Part shown: piece by piece, positions 55,136 to 64,000 of the stretch
Position numbering within the stretch: the first letter of the stretch is position 1
Layout of the letters: every line of letters starts with the position of its first letter
Assembly: GCA_913057945.1 (NCBI GenBank)
Contig: CAJXOF010000001.1
Coordinates: forward strand, 62,001-126,000
Length of the DNA: 64,000 nucleotides
Reading direction: 5' to 3'
From: an uncultured Hyphomonadaceae bacterium
GTDB taxonomy: Bacteria > Pseudomonadota > Alphaproteobacteria > Caulobacterales > Hyphomonadaceae
Position numbers and translations under genes: made by a program
The notes under the pieces: model-generated
What the model saw: only the letters and a program-made list of their open reading frames with translations
The model's database searches: none
What the model was told of the DNA's origin: nothing

Positions 55136-56083
55136 ATGAGCAAGGCGGCAATCCACTACTCCTTCGACCACGAGCATTTGCTGGGCATTGATGGCCTTCA
55201 CCCGCTCGATCTCACTCATATTCTCGATCTGGCAAACGACTATGCCGAGGCGACCCGGTCCGGGAAACGGGCCGATCCGGTCCTGTCAGGAAAGACGGTC
55301 GTAAATCTCTTCTTCGAGAACTCGACCCGCACCATGAGCAGTTTCGAGATCGCCGCCCGGCGGCTTGGCGCCGACGTCGTGTCGATGCCGGTGGCCCAGT
55401 CTTCGGTAAAGAAGGGCGAAACGCTGATCGACACGGCAATGACGCTGAACGCCATGAAGCCGGATGTACTGGTGGTCAGACACTCTGCCTCCGGCGGGGC
55501 GAAGCTGCTCTCCCGCAAGGTCGATTGCGCCGTGATCAATGCCGGTGACGGCACGCATGAACATCCCACACAGGGTCTGCTGGATACGCTGACCATCCGC
55601 CGCAACAAGGGGCGGATCGAGGGGCTCAAAGTCGTCATTTGCGGCGATATCGTCCATTCCCGCGTTGCGCGCTCGACCACGCTGGCACTGCACCTGCTCG
55701 GCGCGGAAGTGCATCTCTGCGCGCCGAGCACGCTGATGCCCTCCGGCACAGAGACGTGGGGCGCCGCCTCTGCCACGTCTGATTTCGACGCCGCGCTGGA
55801 AGGCGCAGATGTCGTGATGATGCTCCGCCTCCAGTTGGAGCGCATGGATGGCGCCTATTTGCCAAGCCGCCGCGAGTATTTCCGCTATTTCGGCCTGACC
55901 GAGGAACGTCTCAATCTTGCGAAGGCGGACGCCATCGTCATGCACCCCGGCCCGATGAATCGCGGCATCGAAATCGAGAGCGCCATCGCTGACGGCGAGC
56001 GGTCGGTGATTACCGAACAGGTCGAAATGGGCGTCGCGGTCCGCGAAGCCGTGCTCCACTTGCTGGCAGGAGGCCGCCCATGA
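55136..56083 (+). CDS. pyrB: Aspartate carbamoyltransferase catalytic subunit
   Basis: A 315-residue enzyme making carbamoyl-aspartate in pyrimidine synthesis. It has the carbamoyl-phosphate loop [20 protein letters not shown], the HPTQG motif ([10 protein letters not shown]) and [12 protein letters not shown] 55136 fits the family N-terminus; an upstream TTG would add an unconserved leader. It overlaps pyrC' by 4 nt. No regulatory pyrI is present. The pairing with an inactive-type PyrC suggests a class A-like ATCase complex. Confidence 0.96.
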   Translation: MSKAAIHYSFDHEHLLGIDGLHPLDLTHILDLANDYAEATRSGKRADPVLSGKTVVNLFFENSTRTMSSFEIAARRLGADVVSMPVAQSSVKKGETLIDTAMTLNAMKPDVLVVRHSASGGAKLLSRKVDCAVINAGDGTHEHPTQGLLDTLTIRRNKGRIEGLKVVICGDIVHSRVARSTTLALHLLGAEVHLCAPSTLMPSGTETWGAASATSDFDAALEGADVVMMLRLQLERMDGAYLPSRREYFRYFGLTEERLNLAKADAIVMHPGPMNRGIEIESAIADGERSVITEQVEMGVAVREAVLHLLAGGRP

Positions 56084-57360
56084 GCCTGTCCATCTTCAAC
56101 GCCCGCCTGCTCGACCCTGCCTCCGGAACAGATGAAATCGGCGCCATCCTCGTTGAAGACGGTTGCATTACGGCGATCTCGCCGGGCGCAACCGGCGCTC
56201 ACGAAGGTGCGAGCGAAACCCTCGATGCGGGCGGTCTCTGCCTCGCGCCCGGCCTGATCGACCTGCGCGTGAAGACCGGCGAACCGGGCGACGAACAGAA
56301 GGAAACGCTCGCCACAGCATCCCGCGCGGCTGTGGCTGGCGGCGTGACCAGCCTGGTCGTCATGCCGGATACCCAGCCGGTCGTGGATGATGTCGCCCTT
56401 GTCCGCTACATCTCCGATCGCGCCAAGGTCAGTGCAAAAGCCCGCATCTATGCCGCAGGCGCGCTCACCACCGGCCTTGAAGGCAAAGCCATGGCAGAGA
56501 TCGGCCTGATGGCTGATGCGGGCGCCGTCCTGTTCACCAATGGCGATGCCCCGATTGGCAATCCGTCCATCCTGAAGCGGGCGATGACCTATGCCGCCAG
56601 CCGCGGCGCCATTGTCATGTCTCGTCCGGACGACAGTGCCCTGAAGGGATCGGGCGTCATGAATGCGGGAGCATTTGCGGCTCGCAAGGGTCTCTCTGGC
56701 ATCCCGAAAGAAGCCGAATGGATCGGCGCCGCCCGCGACCTGATGCTTGCCGAGGCCACCGGATGTACGTTGATCCTCGATCAGGTATCGACCCCGCGCA
56801 CACTTGAACTGGTGGCAGATTCCCGCGCCCGCGGCGCGAGCGTTTTCACCACCATCGCCGCCCATTCCCTCTTCTTCAACGAACTCGATGTCGGTGATTA
56901 TCTCACCTATTGCAAAGTCAATCCGCCCTTCCGGGACGAGAACACGCGCCTGGCCATGATCGCCGCCCTGAAGGCGGGCGAGATCGACGCTGTCGTATCC
57001 GCACATGACCCGCAACCACCGGAAGAAAAGCGCCTGCCCTTCGGCGAGGCGAGCTTCGGCGCGGCAGCACTCGAAACCACGCTGTCAGCCCTGCTCAGCC
57101 TCGTGCATGATGGCCCGCTGACGCTTCTGGAGGCGCTTGCGCCGCTCACATCCAGACCGGCGGACGTGATTGGATTGCCACAGGGGCGCCTCTCTGAAGG
57201 CGCGCCTGCAGATTTCATCCTCTTCGATCCGAACAAGCCCTGGCTCTGCGAGCGTGAGCACCTACTGTCCAGATCCACCAATTCCCCCTTCGACGGTCGC
57301 CGGCTGCAGGGCCGAGTCCTGAAAAGCTTTGTCGGGGGCGAACAGGTTTTTGCGCGGTAA
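56080..57360 (+). CDS. pyrC: Dihydroorotase homologue lacking the metal-binding HxH (PyrC'-type)
   Basis: A 426-residue amidohydrolase-fold protein co-translated with pyrB. Where active type I dihydroorotases have DxHxHxREPG, this one reads [13 protein letters not shown]: Arg63 and Lys65 replace the two metal-binding histidines. The later segment [15 protein letters not shown] also departs from the DHAPH motif. It is therefore probably not catalytic, and by analogy with Pseudomonas PyrC' and aquifex-type complexes it would stabilise PyrB. An active pyrC should be elsewhere in the genome. Other alphaproteobacterial PyrC proteins beside pyrB show the same substitution type. Confidence 0.9.
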   Translation: MSLSIFNARLLDPASGTDEIGAILVEDGCITAISPGATGAHEGASETLDAGGLCLAPGLIDLRVKTGEPGDEQKETLATASRAAVAGGVTSLVVMPDTQPVVDDVALVRYISDRAKVSAKARIYAAGALTTGLEGKAMAEIGLMADAGAVLFTNGDAPIGNPSILKRAMTYAASRGAIVMSRPDDSALKGSGVMNAGAFAARKGLSGIPKEAEWIGAARDLMLAEATGCTLILDQVSTPRTLELVADSRARGASVFTTIAAHSLFFNELDVGDYLTYCKVNPPFRDENTRLAMIAALKAGEIDAVVSAHDPQPPEEKRLPFGEASFGAAALETTLSALLSLVHDGPLTLLEALAPLTSRPADVIGLPQGRLSEGAPADFILFDPNKPWLCEREHLLSRSTNSPFDGRRLQGRVLKSFVGGEQVFAR

Positions 57361-57428
57361 CAAGGCCGGGCCTTGCCCCGTGCCGGTTCCATTCGTAGAA
57401 TTTTCAATTGGGAATTGAGGAGATCCAT

Positions 57429-58049
57429 ATGACAGCTGAGCTGGCATTCCCCCTGGCAGCGCTCTGCGGCTATCTCGCCGGATCGATCCCGTTCGGCCTG
57501 CTCCTCATACGTGCGGCGGGCCTCGGCGATATCCGGTCCATCGGCTCGGGAAACATTGGTGCAACGAATGTGTTGCGCACCGGGCGCAAGGATCTTGCGT
57601 TCGCCACCCTGCTCCTGGACAGCCTCAAGGCCGGCTTGGTCGCCCTTGCATTCGGCATGGTTGCCGGGCGCGAAGTTGGCTTCGTGGCAGGCGCCTTCGC
57701 TTTCGTCGGCCATTGCTATCCCATCTGGCTTGGCTTCAAGGGCGGCAAGGGCGTTGCGACCTATGCCGGCCTGTTGCCCTTTGTCTCCCTGCCCGGCTTC
57801 TACGTGGCGGCACCTATATGGCTTGGCCTGTTTGCGCTGACCCGCATCTCCTCGCTCGCTGCATTGACGGCTGCGGCACTTGTCCCGCCCGGCGCCTGGT
57901 TGCTCGGAGAACGGAACATGTTCATTATTGGCGGTCTCGCCCTGTTGTCTCTCTTTGTGTTCTGGACCCATCGCACCAATCTCGGCCGCCTGCTGAGGGG
58001 TGAGGAACCCAAATTCGGCACCAAGAAAACGGCAGACCCCAACGCATGA
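57429..58049 (+). CDS. plsY: Acyl-phosphate:glycerol-3-phosphate acyltransferase PlsY
   Basis: A 206-residue inner-membrane enzyme adding the first acyl chain to glycerol-3-phosphate. The three loop motifs are visible: SIPFGLLLIR, GSGNIGATNVLRTG, and GHCYPIWLGFKGGKGVAT. About 6-7 helices. The start at 57429 follows GAGGAG by 6 nt; an in-frame TTG at 57408 is unlikely. It overlaps dprA by 4 nt. Confidence 0.96.
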   Translation: MTAELAFPLAALCGYLAGSIPFGLLLIRAAGLGDIRSIGSGNIGATNVLRTGRKDLAFATLLLDSLKAGLVALAFGMVAGREVGFVAGAFAFVGHCYPIWLGFKGGKGVATYAGLLPFVSLPGFYVAAPIWLGLFALTRISSLAALTAAALVPPGAWLLGERNMFIIGGLALLSLFVFWTHRTNLGRLLRGEEPKFGTKKTADPNA

Positions 58050-59152
58050 CGCCCGCGCGGCCTCTCAGTGATGCCGAACGCATCGACTGGGTGAGGCTCG
58101 CGCGTACACCGAATATCGGCCCGGTCACCTTTTTCCAGCTTCTGCGTAAATTCAAATCGGCCGGGGCCGCGCTGGAGGGCCTGCCAGAGCTGACACGCAA
58201 GAGCGGCCGGGGCCGGGAGCTGGTCCCTCCGGCCATCGCCGATATGGAACGCGAACTGGACCTGACACGGAAATACGGCGCGCAAGTGATCGCCAGTTGC
58301 GAGCTTGCCTATCCGACCCTTCTGAAGACTCTCGACCCGCCGCCCCCCATCCTGACGGCTCTGGGGAGGATCGACCTCGCCACAAAGCCCACTGTCGCCA
58401 TTGTCGGCGCGCGGAATGCTTCCGCAGCCGGTCGCAAGCTGGCACGGGACATTGCGTCAGAGCTGGGTCGCGTCGGCTTCGTTACCGTTTCCGGACTGGC
58501 GCTTGGAATTGATGGCGAAGCACACGCCGCCAGCCTCACGACAGGAACAATCGCCGTTCTCGGCGGCGCGGTGGATCATGTCTATCCGCCTCAGCATGAT
58601 CGGTTTTATGCCGAGATCGCGGCGAAAGGGCTGATCCTATCCGAAAGCCCGTTCGGATACCGCGCCAAGGCGCAGGATTTCCCACGCCGCAACAGGATCA
58701 TTACCGGCCTGTCGCGCGGCGTGGTGGTCGTGGAGGCGGCAGAGCGGTCCGGCTCCCTCATCTCTGCACGCATGGCTGGAGAACAGGGCCGCGATGTCAT
58801 GGCGGTGCCCGGTTCACCTCTGGATCCGAGGTCTGCGGGCACGAATCATCTGATCCGGCAGGGCGCGACCCTAGTCCGGCACGCAGACGATATTCTCGAA
58901 ATACTGGATAGCCTGTCCTTTTCAGGCGTGTCTGCCACCGGGGACCTGTTCGAGGGATCGCCAGAGCCAGAGCTGCCGCCGGGCTTGCTTGCGCGGATCC
59001 AGCAAGCCTTGTCTCCGCATCCCATGCCCCTGGACGAAATTGCCCGCGCCGCCGGGGCCACACCCGCGCAATGCGCCGCTGCCCTGATGGAACTGGAGCT
59101 GGCCGGAGACGCCATTACACTGCCGGGCGGATTGGCCTCACGCGCCTTCTGA
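58046..59152 (+). CDS. dprA: DNA-processing protein DprA/Smf
   Basis: A 368-residue protein that loads RecA on incoming single-stranded DNA during transformation. It has an N-terminal SAM-like region (ARTPNIGPVTFFQLL), the extended Rossmann fold (about 75-285: VAIVGARNASAAG, VSGLALGIDGEAH, FPRRNRIITGLS, AAERSGSLISA) and a C-terminal winged helix of the DML1-like type (about 310-365). It is translationally coupled to plsY. The order plsY-dprA after pyrC is frequent in Alphaproteobacteria. Confidence 0.95.
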   Translation: MTPARPLSDAERIDWVRLARTPNIGPVTFFQLLRKFKSAGAALEGLPELTRKSGRGRELVPPAIADMERELDLTRKYGAQVIASCELAYPTLLKTLDPPPPILTALGRIDLATKPTVAIVGARNASAAGRKLARDIASELGRVGFVTVSGLALGIDGEAHAASLTTGTIAVLGGAVDHVYPPQHDRFYAEIAAKGLILSESPFGYRAKAQDFPRRNRIITGLSRGVVVVEAAERSGSLISARMAGEQGRDVMAVPGSPLDPRSAGTNHLIRQGATLVRHADDILEILDSLSFSGVSATGDLFEGSPEPELPPGLLARIQQALSPHPMPLDEIARAAGATPAQCAAALMELELAGDAITLPGGLASRAF

Positions 59153-59262
59153 TCCCGCCTGTGTCGTGGGCGCATCGGCAGAAACATGAAAAATCAGCCG
59201 GAATCGTCTCATGGCTGGACGATTCCCGCCTTCCTCTCTAAGCCTCCCAATGGAACTGAGTG

Positions 59263-61509
59263 ATGGCGCAGCGCAGGAAGCGCCTGATCTGGCGTTCGGA
59301 TACAGCTGTAAGGGTACGCGTTTTGGCAAAATGGCATCATGTTGCGGCCGCACTTGGACTGGCGGCCTCTCTCCCTTGGTACGTTATTGCCCAGGAAGAC
59401 ACTGCCAATCCGCAACCTGCCCAGCCGGACGAGCGCGTCGTATTAGAGGCTGACTATGTCTACGAAGTCCGCGACGAGAACAAGCTCGTCGCCGAAGGGA
59501 ATGTAGAAGCCCTCTATCAAGGGCGCGTCCTGCGAGCCGACAAGCTGGTCTATGACCGAACGACCGACAAGGTCCGCGCGAGCGGCAACGTCATTATCAT
59601 CGATGAAACCGGCAGCCAGCAATTCGCAGACGAAATCGAGGTCGATTCCACGCTGGAAGATGGCTACGCGATCGGATTTTCCGCGCGGCTCGATCAAGGC
59701 GCGACAGTTGCGGCAAACTCCGCGATCCGGCAGTCAAATGGCGTGAATGCGCTGGATCAGGTGGTCTACACCGCCTGTCCGGTCTGCGAGGAAGACAAGA
59801 CCCCGACCTGGTCTGTCAGGGCGCGCCGCGCTGTGCTCGACCAGGAAAGCCAGATGATCTCCTATCGCGATGCCGTGATTGAGGTTGCGGGTATCCCGGT
59901 ATTCTATTTTCCCTTTCTCGCGCACCCGGATCCTACGTCCGAACGGCGGTCAGGCCTTCTGATCCCGTCTGCCGGAAATTCGTCGAAACTCGGCCTGTTC
60001 TACCAGCAGCCTTACTACTGGGCTTTGTCGGAATCTTCCGAACTGACCATCTCGCCCATGGTCTCACAAAATGTGAACCCCTTGCTGGAGCTGGACTATC
60101 GCAAGCGGTTCTATTCCGGCGCGATCAATATCAATACGAGCTTTACCAATGAGCAGGATTTCGACAGCGATGGCGAACGGTTCGGGGAAGAGAAGCTGCG
60201 GGGACACATCTATGGCAGTGGCCTGTTTGCCATCAACAATGAATGGAAATGGGGGTTTGGTGTCGAGCACCAGACGGATGACCTGTATGACCGGCGCTAT
60301 GATCTGGACGGCCAAAATGAACAGCGAGGGCTCTATGCCAGCCAGCCCCGCCGCCTGCTTTCGCAGCTGTTCGCGATTGGCCAAGGAGACAATTACTACA
60401 CGGATGTGGCCCTTCTGAAATTCCAGGGCCTACGCGAAAACGATGATGACGGCGAATTGCCGACGGCCCTGCCTGTTTTTTATGGCGAAAAATACTGGGA
60501 CTTTGGCAATATGGGATTTGCCAGTGTGAACGCTTCCAGTGCGATCCTGAGTCGCGATCTCGGCGAAGACAGCCATCGTGTCAGCGTCGGCGCAGACTGG
60601 ACTGACCTGGACATCCTGCCGGGCGGCTTCACCTTCGAGCAATTTGCCGAAGTCAGGGCTGACTATTACGGCTTGGACGAAGATGTTTCCGGCGAGGAGA
60701 GCGTCTCCCGCGCCGTTGGCAATGTCGGCGGCAAGCTTGCCTATCCCATGATCCGTCCCGGCAAGACAGTCGATCTCATGATCGAACCCGCCATCATGGC
60801 GGCTTGGGGCTTGTCCAATGTGAATGATGATGCAATCCCGAACGAAGACAGCCTGCTCTATGAAGCCGATGAATCCTCGCTGTTCGAGGCCAACGGATTC
60901 GGCGCCTTCGACCTGTATGAAGGAGATGGGAAACTCGCAGCGGGCATTACTACACGTGCGGTTTGGAAAAACGGTCCGGACCTGAGCGCCACGGTCGGCA
61001 AGCGCTGGCGCTCCAGACCGGATGATTCCTTCGATGCGATCAGCAATCTCGACGGAACTTCGTCAGACTGGTTGATCTCTGCGACAGCAGATTTCGGGAA
61101 GCTGTTGCGCATCGACACCCGCGCGCGCCTGGACGAGGACGGTTTCAGCCTGAACCGGATTGATGCCAAATTGTCTTCAAATTACAAGCGCTTGCGCGCC
61201 GTGGCACAATATTACAAGGTGGATGAGCGCATCGCGATCAGCGGCGGAGGCGACGAAGGCATTTTGCTCCGCGGGGAAGTCAGAGTCACGGATCAATATT
61301 CCGTTTTCTTCGGGCAGTTGCGCGACATCCAATCCAATCTCAATGCCCGGCAGGAATACGGCATTGCGTTCGAGGACGAATGTTCGCGATTTGAAATCGT
61401 CTATCAGCGCTCGGAACTTCAGGACCGTACACTTGGCCCGGAAGAAAATATCCAATTCCGTTTCTCCCTGAAAACTATCGGAGATTTCGGATCTAGCGAA
61501 TTCGATTGA
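59263..61509 (+). CDS. lptD: LPS-assembly protein LptD
   Basis: A 748-residue outer-membrane protein that inserts lipopolysaccharide into the outer leaflet with LptE. An N-terminal signal segment (ALGLAASLPWYVIAQ, after a basic leader of about 25 residues) is followed by an OstA/LptA-like beta-jellyroll (about 55-165) and a large beta-barrel C-terminal domain with alternating aromatic strands. ATG 59263 is chosen over GTG one codon upstream. The leader is unusually long and basic. Next on the same strand are surA and pdxA, the typical cluster. Confidence 0.9.
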   Translation: MAQRRKRLIWRSDTAVRVRVLAKWHHVAAALGLAASLPWYVIAQEDTANPQPAQPDERVVLEADYVYEVRDENKLVAEGNVEALYQGRVLRADKLVYDRTTDKVRASGNVIIIDETGSQQFADEIEVDSTLEDGYAIGFSARLDQGATVAANSAIRQSNGVNALDQVVYTACPVCEEDKTPTWSVRARRAVLDQESQMISYRDAVIEVAGIPVFYFPFLAHPDPTSERRSGLLIPSAGNSSKLGLFYQQPYYWALSESSELTISPMVSQNVNPLLELDYRKRFYSGAININTSFTNEQDFDSDGERFGEEKLRGHIYGSGLFAINNEWKWGFGVEHQTDDLYDRRYDLDGQNEQRGLYASQPRRLLSQLFAIGQGDNYYTDVALLKFQGLRENDDDGELPTALPVFYGEKYWDFGNMGFASVNASSAILSRDLGEDSHRVSVGADWTDLDILPGGFTFEQFAEVRADYYGLDEDVSGEESVSRAVGNVGGKLAYPMIRPGKTVDLMIEPAIMAAWGLSNVNDDAIPNEDSLLYEADESSLFEANGFGAFDLYEGDGKLAAGITTRAVWKNGPDLSATVGKRWRSRPDDSFDAISNLDGTSSDWLISATADFGKLLRIDTRARLDEDGFSLNRIDAKLSSNYKRLRAVAQYYKVDERIAISGGGDEGILLRGEVRVTDQYSVFFGQLRDIQSNLNARQEYGIAFEDECSRFEIVYQRSELQDRTLGPEENIQFRFSLKTIGDFGSSEFD

Positions 61510-61544
61510 TTCGGTCGGTTCAGGTCTGGATCGCGGTTTTGTCT

Positions 61545-61574
61545 TCCCCTAAATTTCCGTAAGAATTCAGGGGA
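61545..61574. repeat. Hairpin in the lptD-surA intergenic region
   Basis: TCCCCT-A-AATT (61545-61555) can pair with AATT-C-AGGGGA (61564-61574) around an 8-nt loop with one mismatch. No T-tract follows on either strand, so it is not a classical terminator; it may protect the lptD 3' end or mark the surA promoter region. Confidence 0.4.
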
Positions 61575-61669
61575 GACTGCCCTGATCCGTTGCGCAGGAT
61601 TCTAGGACTTGTATGGTCCCGCAATATAATTGCCACGGGGCCCGGCTGGGCACTCAACGGAGGCCATTT

Positions 61670-62914
61670 ATGGTTCGTCAGATTTTCGCCGCTGTCCTTC
61701 TCTCGGCCCTTCCGGTCGGGTACACCGCGACTGCGCAAGATACAGGCGCACAGGAGCGTCTGGCGCTGGAAGGCGTTGCCGCGATCGTGAACGACCAGCC
61801 GATTTCCTATTCCGATGTGCGCCAGCGCGCGCGGCTCCTGCTGCTCAGCCTGGGCGGCCAGCAACCGTCGCAGGAACAGATTCAGCAGATTACGGGACAG
61901 GCGCTTGAACAGCTGATCGATGAACGGCTCCAGCTTGAAAAGGCTGCCGAATTCGAAATGGAAATTGCGCCGGAAGAGATCAATTCCGCTGTGGACGACA
62001 TGGCACGGCAATCGGGCGCCACAGGCGACCAGCTCAAGCAACAATTGCTGGCAGCTGGCGTGAACCCGGCCAGCCTCGAGGAGCAGATGCGCGCCGAGAT
62101 CGCCTGGAGCCGCGTGATGAGCGGTCTCTACGGGTCCCGCATCCGGATTTCCGACAACCAGGTCGATGACCAGTTGAACCGGGTGCGCAGCTCGCTGCAG
62201 GAAACCCAGTACCGCATCTCTGAAATCTTCCTCTATGCACCGGATGCCGAAACCAAATCCCAGGCAATGGAAGCCGCCAGTTCCATCATCGAACAGCTCA
62301 ATCAGGGCGCCGATTTTCGCATTGCCGCCCAGCGCATTTCGTCCGCGCCAACCTCCGCAACGGGCGGCGACATGGGCTGGATCTCTACCGCTGATCTCGC
62401 CCCGGCCCTTGCCGAAGCGGTGGAAGATGCACCGGGACCCGGCATCGTTGGCCCGGTTTCCGTTGAGAATGGCATCTACATCCTGAACCTCGCCAGCAAG
62501 CGTGAGCCGGCCAAGCTGACCACCAAGGTTGATCTTATTCGCCTGCAGGTGACGGATGGCAACGCTCCCGATCTTGAGACCGCTATGGAGGCGATCGAGA
62601 CCTGTGAGGACGTGCAAAGCGTTTCCAACTCAAAGTCCAATCTGCGCCATGCCGACCTGACCGATATCGACGTCGAGGAACTTGGCGCCGAGGGCAAGGA
62701 TCTGGTGCTTGCAACCGAGGTGGGTCAGCCCACTGAAATTTTTGCGGCAGGTGGGGGCCTTGCGGTCATGTATGTTTGCCGCCGCGAAGATGGCGCCGAA
62801 GCTTTGCCGTCCCGCGACGACCTGAAAGGCCGTCTCAAGGATCAGGAACTCAGCATGATCTCCGAGCGTGAGCTGCGCGACATGCGCCGCGAAGCGACGA
62901 TTATCTATCGCTAG
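61670..62914 (+). CDS. surA: SurA-like periplasmic chaperone/peptidyl-prolyl isomerase
   Basis: A 414-residue periplasmic protein helping fold outer-membrane barrels such as LptD. A signal peptide (MVRQIFAAVLLSALPVGYTATAQ) is followed by a SurA N-terminal helical domain (about 25-150) and one recognisable parvulin PPIC domain (about 165-275; GGDMGWISTADL), with a less conserved C-terminal region where E. coli has a second parvulin. The start at 61670 follows GGAGG by 7 nt. It lies 38 nt before pdxA. Confidence 0.88.
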   Translation: MVRQIFAAVLLSALPVGYTATAQDTGAQERLALEGVAAIVNDQPISYSDVRQRARLLLLSLGGQQPSQEQIQQITGQALEQLIDERLQLEKAAEFEMEIAPEEINSAVDDMARQSGATGDQLKQQLLAAGVNPASLEEQMRAEIAWSRVMSGLYGSRIRISDNQVDDQLNRVRSSLQETQYRISEIFLYAPDAETKSQAMEAASSIIEQLNQGADFRIAAQRISSAPTSATGGDMGWISTADLAPALAEAVEDAPGPGIVGPVSVENGIYILNLASKREPAKLTTKVDLIRLQVTDGNAPDLETAMEAIETCEDVQSVSNSKSNLRHADLTDIDVEELGAEGKDLVLATEVGQPTEIFAAGGGLAVMYVCRREDGAEALPSRDDLKGRLKDQELSMISERELRDMRREATIIYR

Positions 62915-62952
62915 GCCTTGCAAGGCTTGCTGTTTGGGTGAAAACCGCCTGA

Positions 62953-63960
62953 GTGACTGACACAAGCCATCCCCCGCTCGTAGTGACGATGGGCGATCCC
63001 GCTGGCGTGGGACCGCCCATCACCGTATCCGCCTGGGAACAGCTCCGGCAGGATTCTTCCTGCACCTTCTTCGTGATAGGGGCGCCGGACCTGTATGCAG
63101 GCCGCGTTCCCGTGGTGACAATTTCGCATCCCTCGGAAGCTGGCAAGGTCTTCGCAACCGCCCTGCCCGTCTTGCCTCTGGACGCCGTTCCGGACATTCA
63201 GGCCGGCACACCGGATGCCGAGGCAGCTGGGGCCATCATCGCCTCTATTGAACAGGCCACGGCCTTCTGCCTCAACGGGACGGCGGACGGCATGGTCACC
63301 AATCCGATCAACAAGGCCCTGCTCTATGGCGCGGGTTTTCGTCATCCCGGCCATACCGAATTCGTGGCGACGCTCTGCGCCGAGGCCACGAACACACCCC
63401 TCCAACCCGTCATGCTGTTGACCGGCGGCGGCCTGCGCGTGGCCCTGGCCACCATCCATGTTGCCTTGAAGGACGTGTTCACCCAGCTGAATACGGACGA
63501 TCTCATTCGGCTCGGCAAGAGTGTCGAGGTCTCCATGCGGAAGGATTTCGGCATCGCCTCCCCCCGCCTTGCCTTCACGGGTCTGAACCCTCATGCGGGC
63601 GAGAATGGCACGATTGGCCGCGAGGAAATCGACATCATCAATCCCGCTGCGGTCGCGTTACGCGCGGCAGGGATCGACATATCCGACGCCCGGTCTGCTG
63701 ATACGGTGTTTGCCGAATCCCTGGACGGACGGTTTGATGCCATCATCGCCATGACACACGATCAGGGCCTTATCCCTGTGAAGACGCTGGACATGTGGGG
63801 CGGCGTGAACACGACGCTTGGCCTGCCCATCGTCCGCACCAGCCCTGATCATGGCACGGGATATGACGCCGCCGCGAACGGCACAGCACGACCTGACAGC
63901 CTGATCGCCGCCATCCGGCAAGCCCGGATGATTGCCAACAACCGAAAGCAGATTTCATGA
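62953..63960 (+). CDS. pdxA: 4-hydroxythreonine-4-phosphate dehydrogenase PdxA
   Basis: A 335-residue NAD-dependent enzyme of pyridoxal phosphate synthesis. Motifs: VVTMGDPAGVGP at the N-terminus, VTNPINKALLYGAGFRHPGHTEF (metal-binding His), AFTGLNPHAGENG and MTHDQGLIPVKT. The start is GTG at 62953, giving the normal N-terminus; there is no good ATG. It overlaps the next gene by ATGA. Confidence 0.95.
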   Translation: MTDTSHPPLVVTMGDPAGVGPPITVSAWEQLRQDSSCTFFVIGAPDLYAGRVPVVTISHPSEAGKVFATALPVLPLDAVPDIQAGTPDAEAAGAIIASIEQATAFCLNGTADGMVTNPINKALLYGAGFRHPGHTEFVATLCAEATNTPLQPVMLLTGGGLRVALATIHVALKDVFTQLNTDDLIRLGKSVEVSMRKDFGIASPRLAFTGLNPHAGENGTIGREEIDIINPAAVALRAAGIDISDARSADTVFAESLDGRFDAIIAMTHDQGLIPVKTLDMWGGVNTTLGLPIVRTSPDHGTGYDAAANGTARPDSLIAAIRQARMIANNRKQIS

Positions 63961-64000
63961 GCCGCGACGAGACGCCTCCGGGCCTGACACAGGCGACCGC
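63957..64000 (+). CDS. rsmA: Start of probable rsmA (ksgA), partial
   Basis: Only 14 codons are visible (MSRDETPPGLTQAT), beginning in the pdxA stop codon. The lptD-surA-pdxA-rsmA order is widely conserved in Proteobacteria, so this is probably the 16S rRNA A1518/A1519 dimethyltransferase. The residues themselves are too few to prove it. Confidence 0.5.
   Translation, partial: MSRDETPPGLTQAT

Overview
The window looks like chromosome of an alphaproteobacterium near the Caulobacterales/Hyphomonadaceae (a Hyphomonas-like organism), GC-rich and densely coded. This rests on gene content and order: divK-pleD, an NDUFA12-type Complex I accessory subunit, aroQ-accB-accC-aat, DUF2066-hda-ppk-ppx divergent from purM-purN, pyrB with an inactive-type pyrC, GatCAB with a non-discriminating-type AspRS, a GTTC-N7-GTTC-type SOS box at dinB, and class II ribonucleotide reductase sequence. 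No species can be named from the sequence alone. Almost everything is housekeeping. The only clear mobile DNA is the left edge.

Layout. 1-2182: right end of an integrated element, with a TumE/TumA-like toxin-antitoxin pair translationally coupled to a large serine recombinase whose reading frame runs antisense through a tRNA-Ser(GCT) gene. 2354-8191: a 2OG-Fe oxygenase, then an operon of a GH3 beta-glucosidase, an SMP-30 lactonase and a GntP-family permease behind a recognisable promoter/operator. 8192-13645: thiS-thiG, aroQ-accB-accC-aat, and an opposing NDUFA12-MlaD-DUF2155 operon. 13843-17000: a divergent protein that ends like class II ribonucleotide reductase but lacks its recognisable catalytic core, and a secreted pentapeptide-repeat protein. 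17071-27317: aspS, rnd, ppx, ppk1, hda-like, DUF2066, purM-purN. 27421-34071: unknown membrane proteins, ndk, yjdM, holC-pepA and lptF-lptG. 34139-40917: topA, an M23 peptidase, rnr, a Nudix hydrolase and rpmG. 40980-45405: an MFS exporter, divK-pleD and dinB, with cell-cycle and SOS sites between divK and dinB. 45472-53629: ridA-GDPD-GNAT-HIT facing gatB, gatA and gatC, which are separated by unrelated genes. 53710-64000: ruvX, an AEC carrier, pyrB-pyrC', plsY-dprA, lptD-surA-pdxA and the start of a probable rsmA.

How the genes work together. Several sets form pathways: outer-membrane biogenesis (LptF, LptG, LptD, SurA, MlaD), polyphosphate turnover (Ppk1, Ppx), indirect Asn-tRNA or Gln-tRNA synthesis (AspRS plus GatCAB), cell-cycle signalling (DivK, PleD), fatty-acid and phospholipid entry (AccBC, PlsY) and sugar-acid salvage (GH3, lactonase, permease).

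Points most worth attention: the NrdJ-derived probable pseudoenzyme (13843-16098); the recombinase whose C-terminus is supplied by a tRNA gene; a well-placed SOS box and cell-cycle motifs at dinB/divK; and a pattern in which six convergent gene pairs have stop codons 0-3 nt apart while a seventh overlaps by 88 nt.
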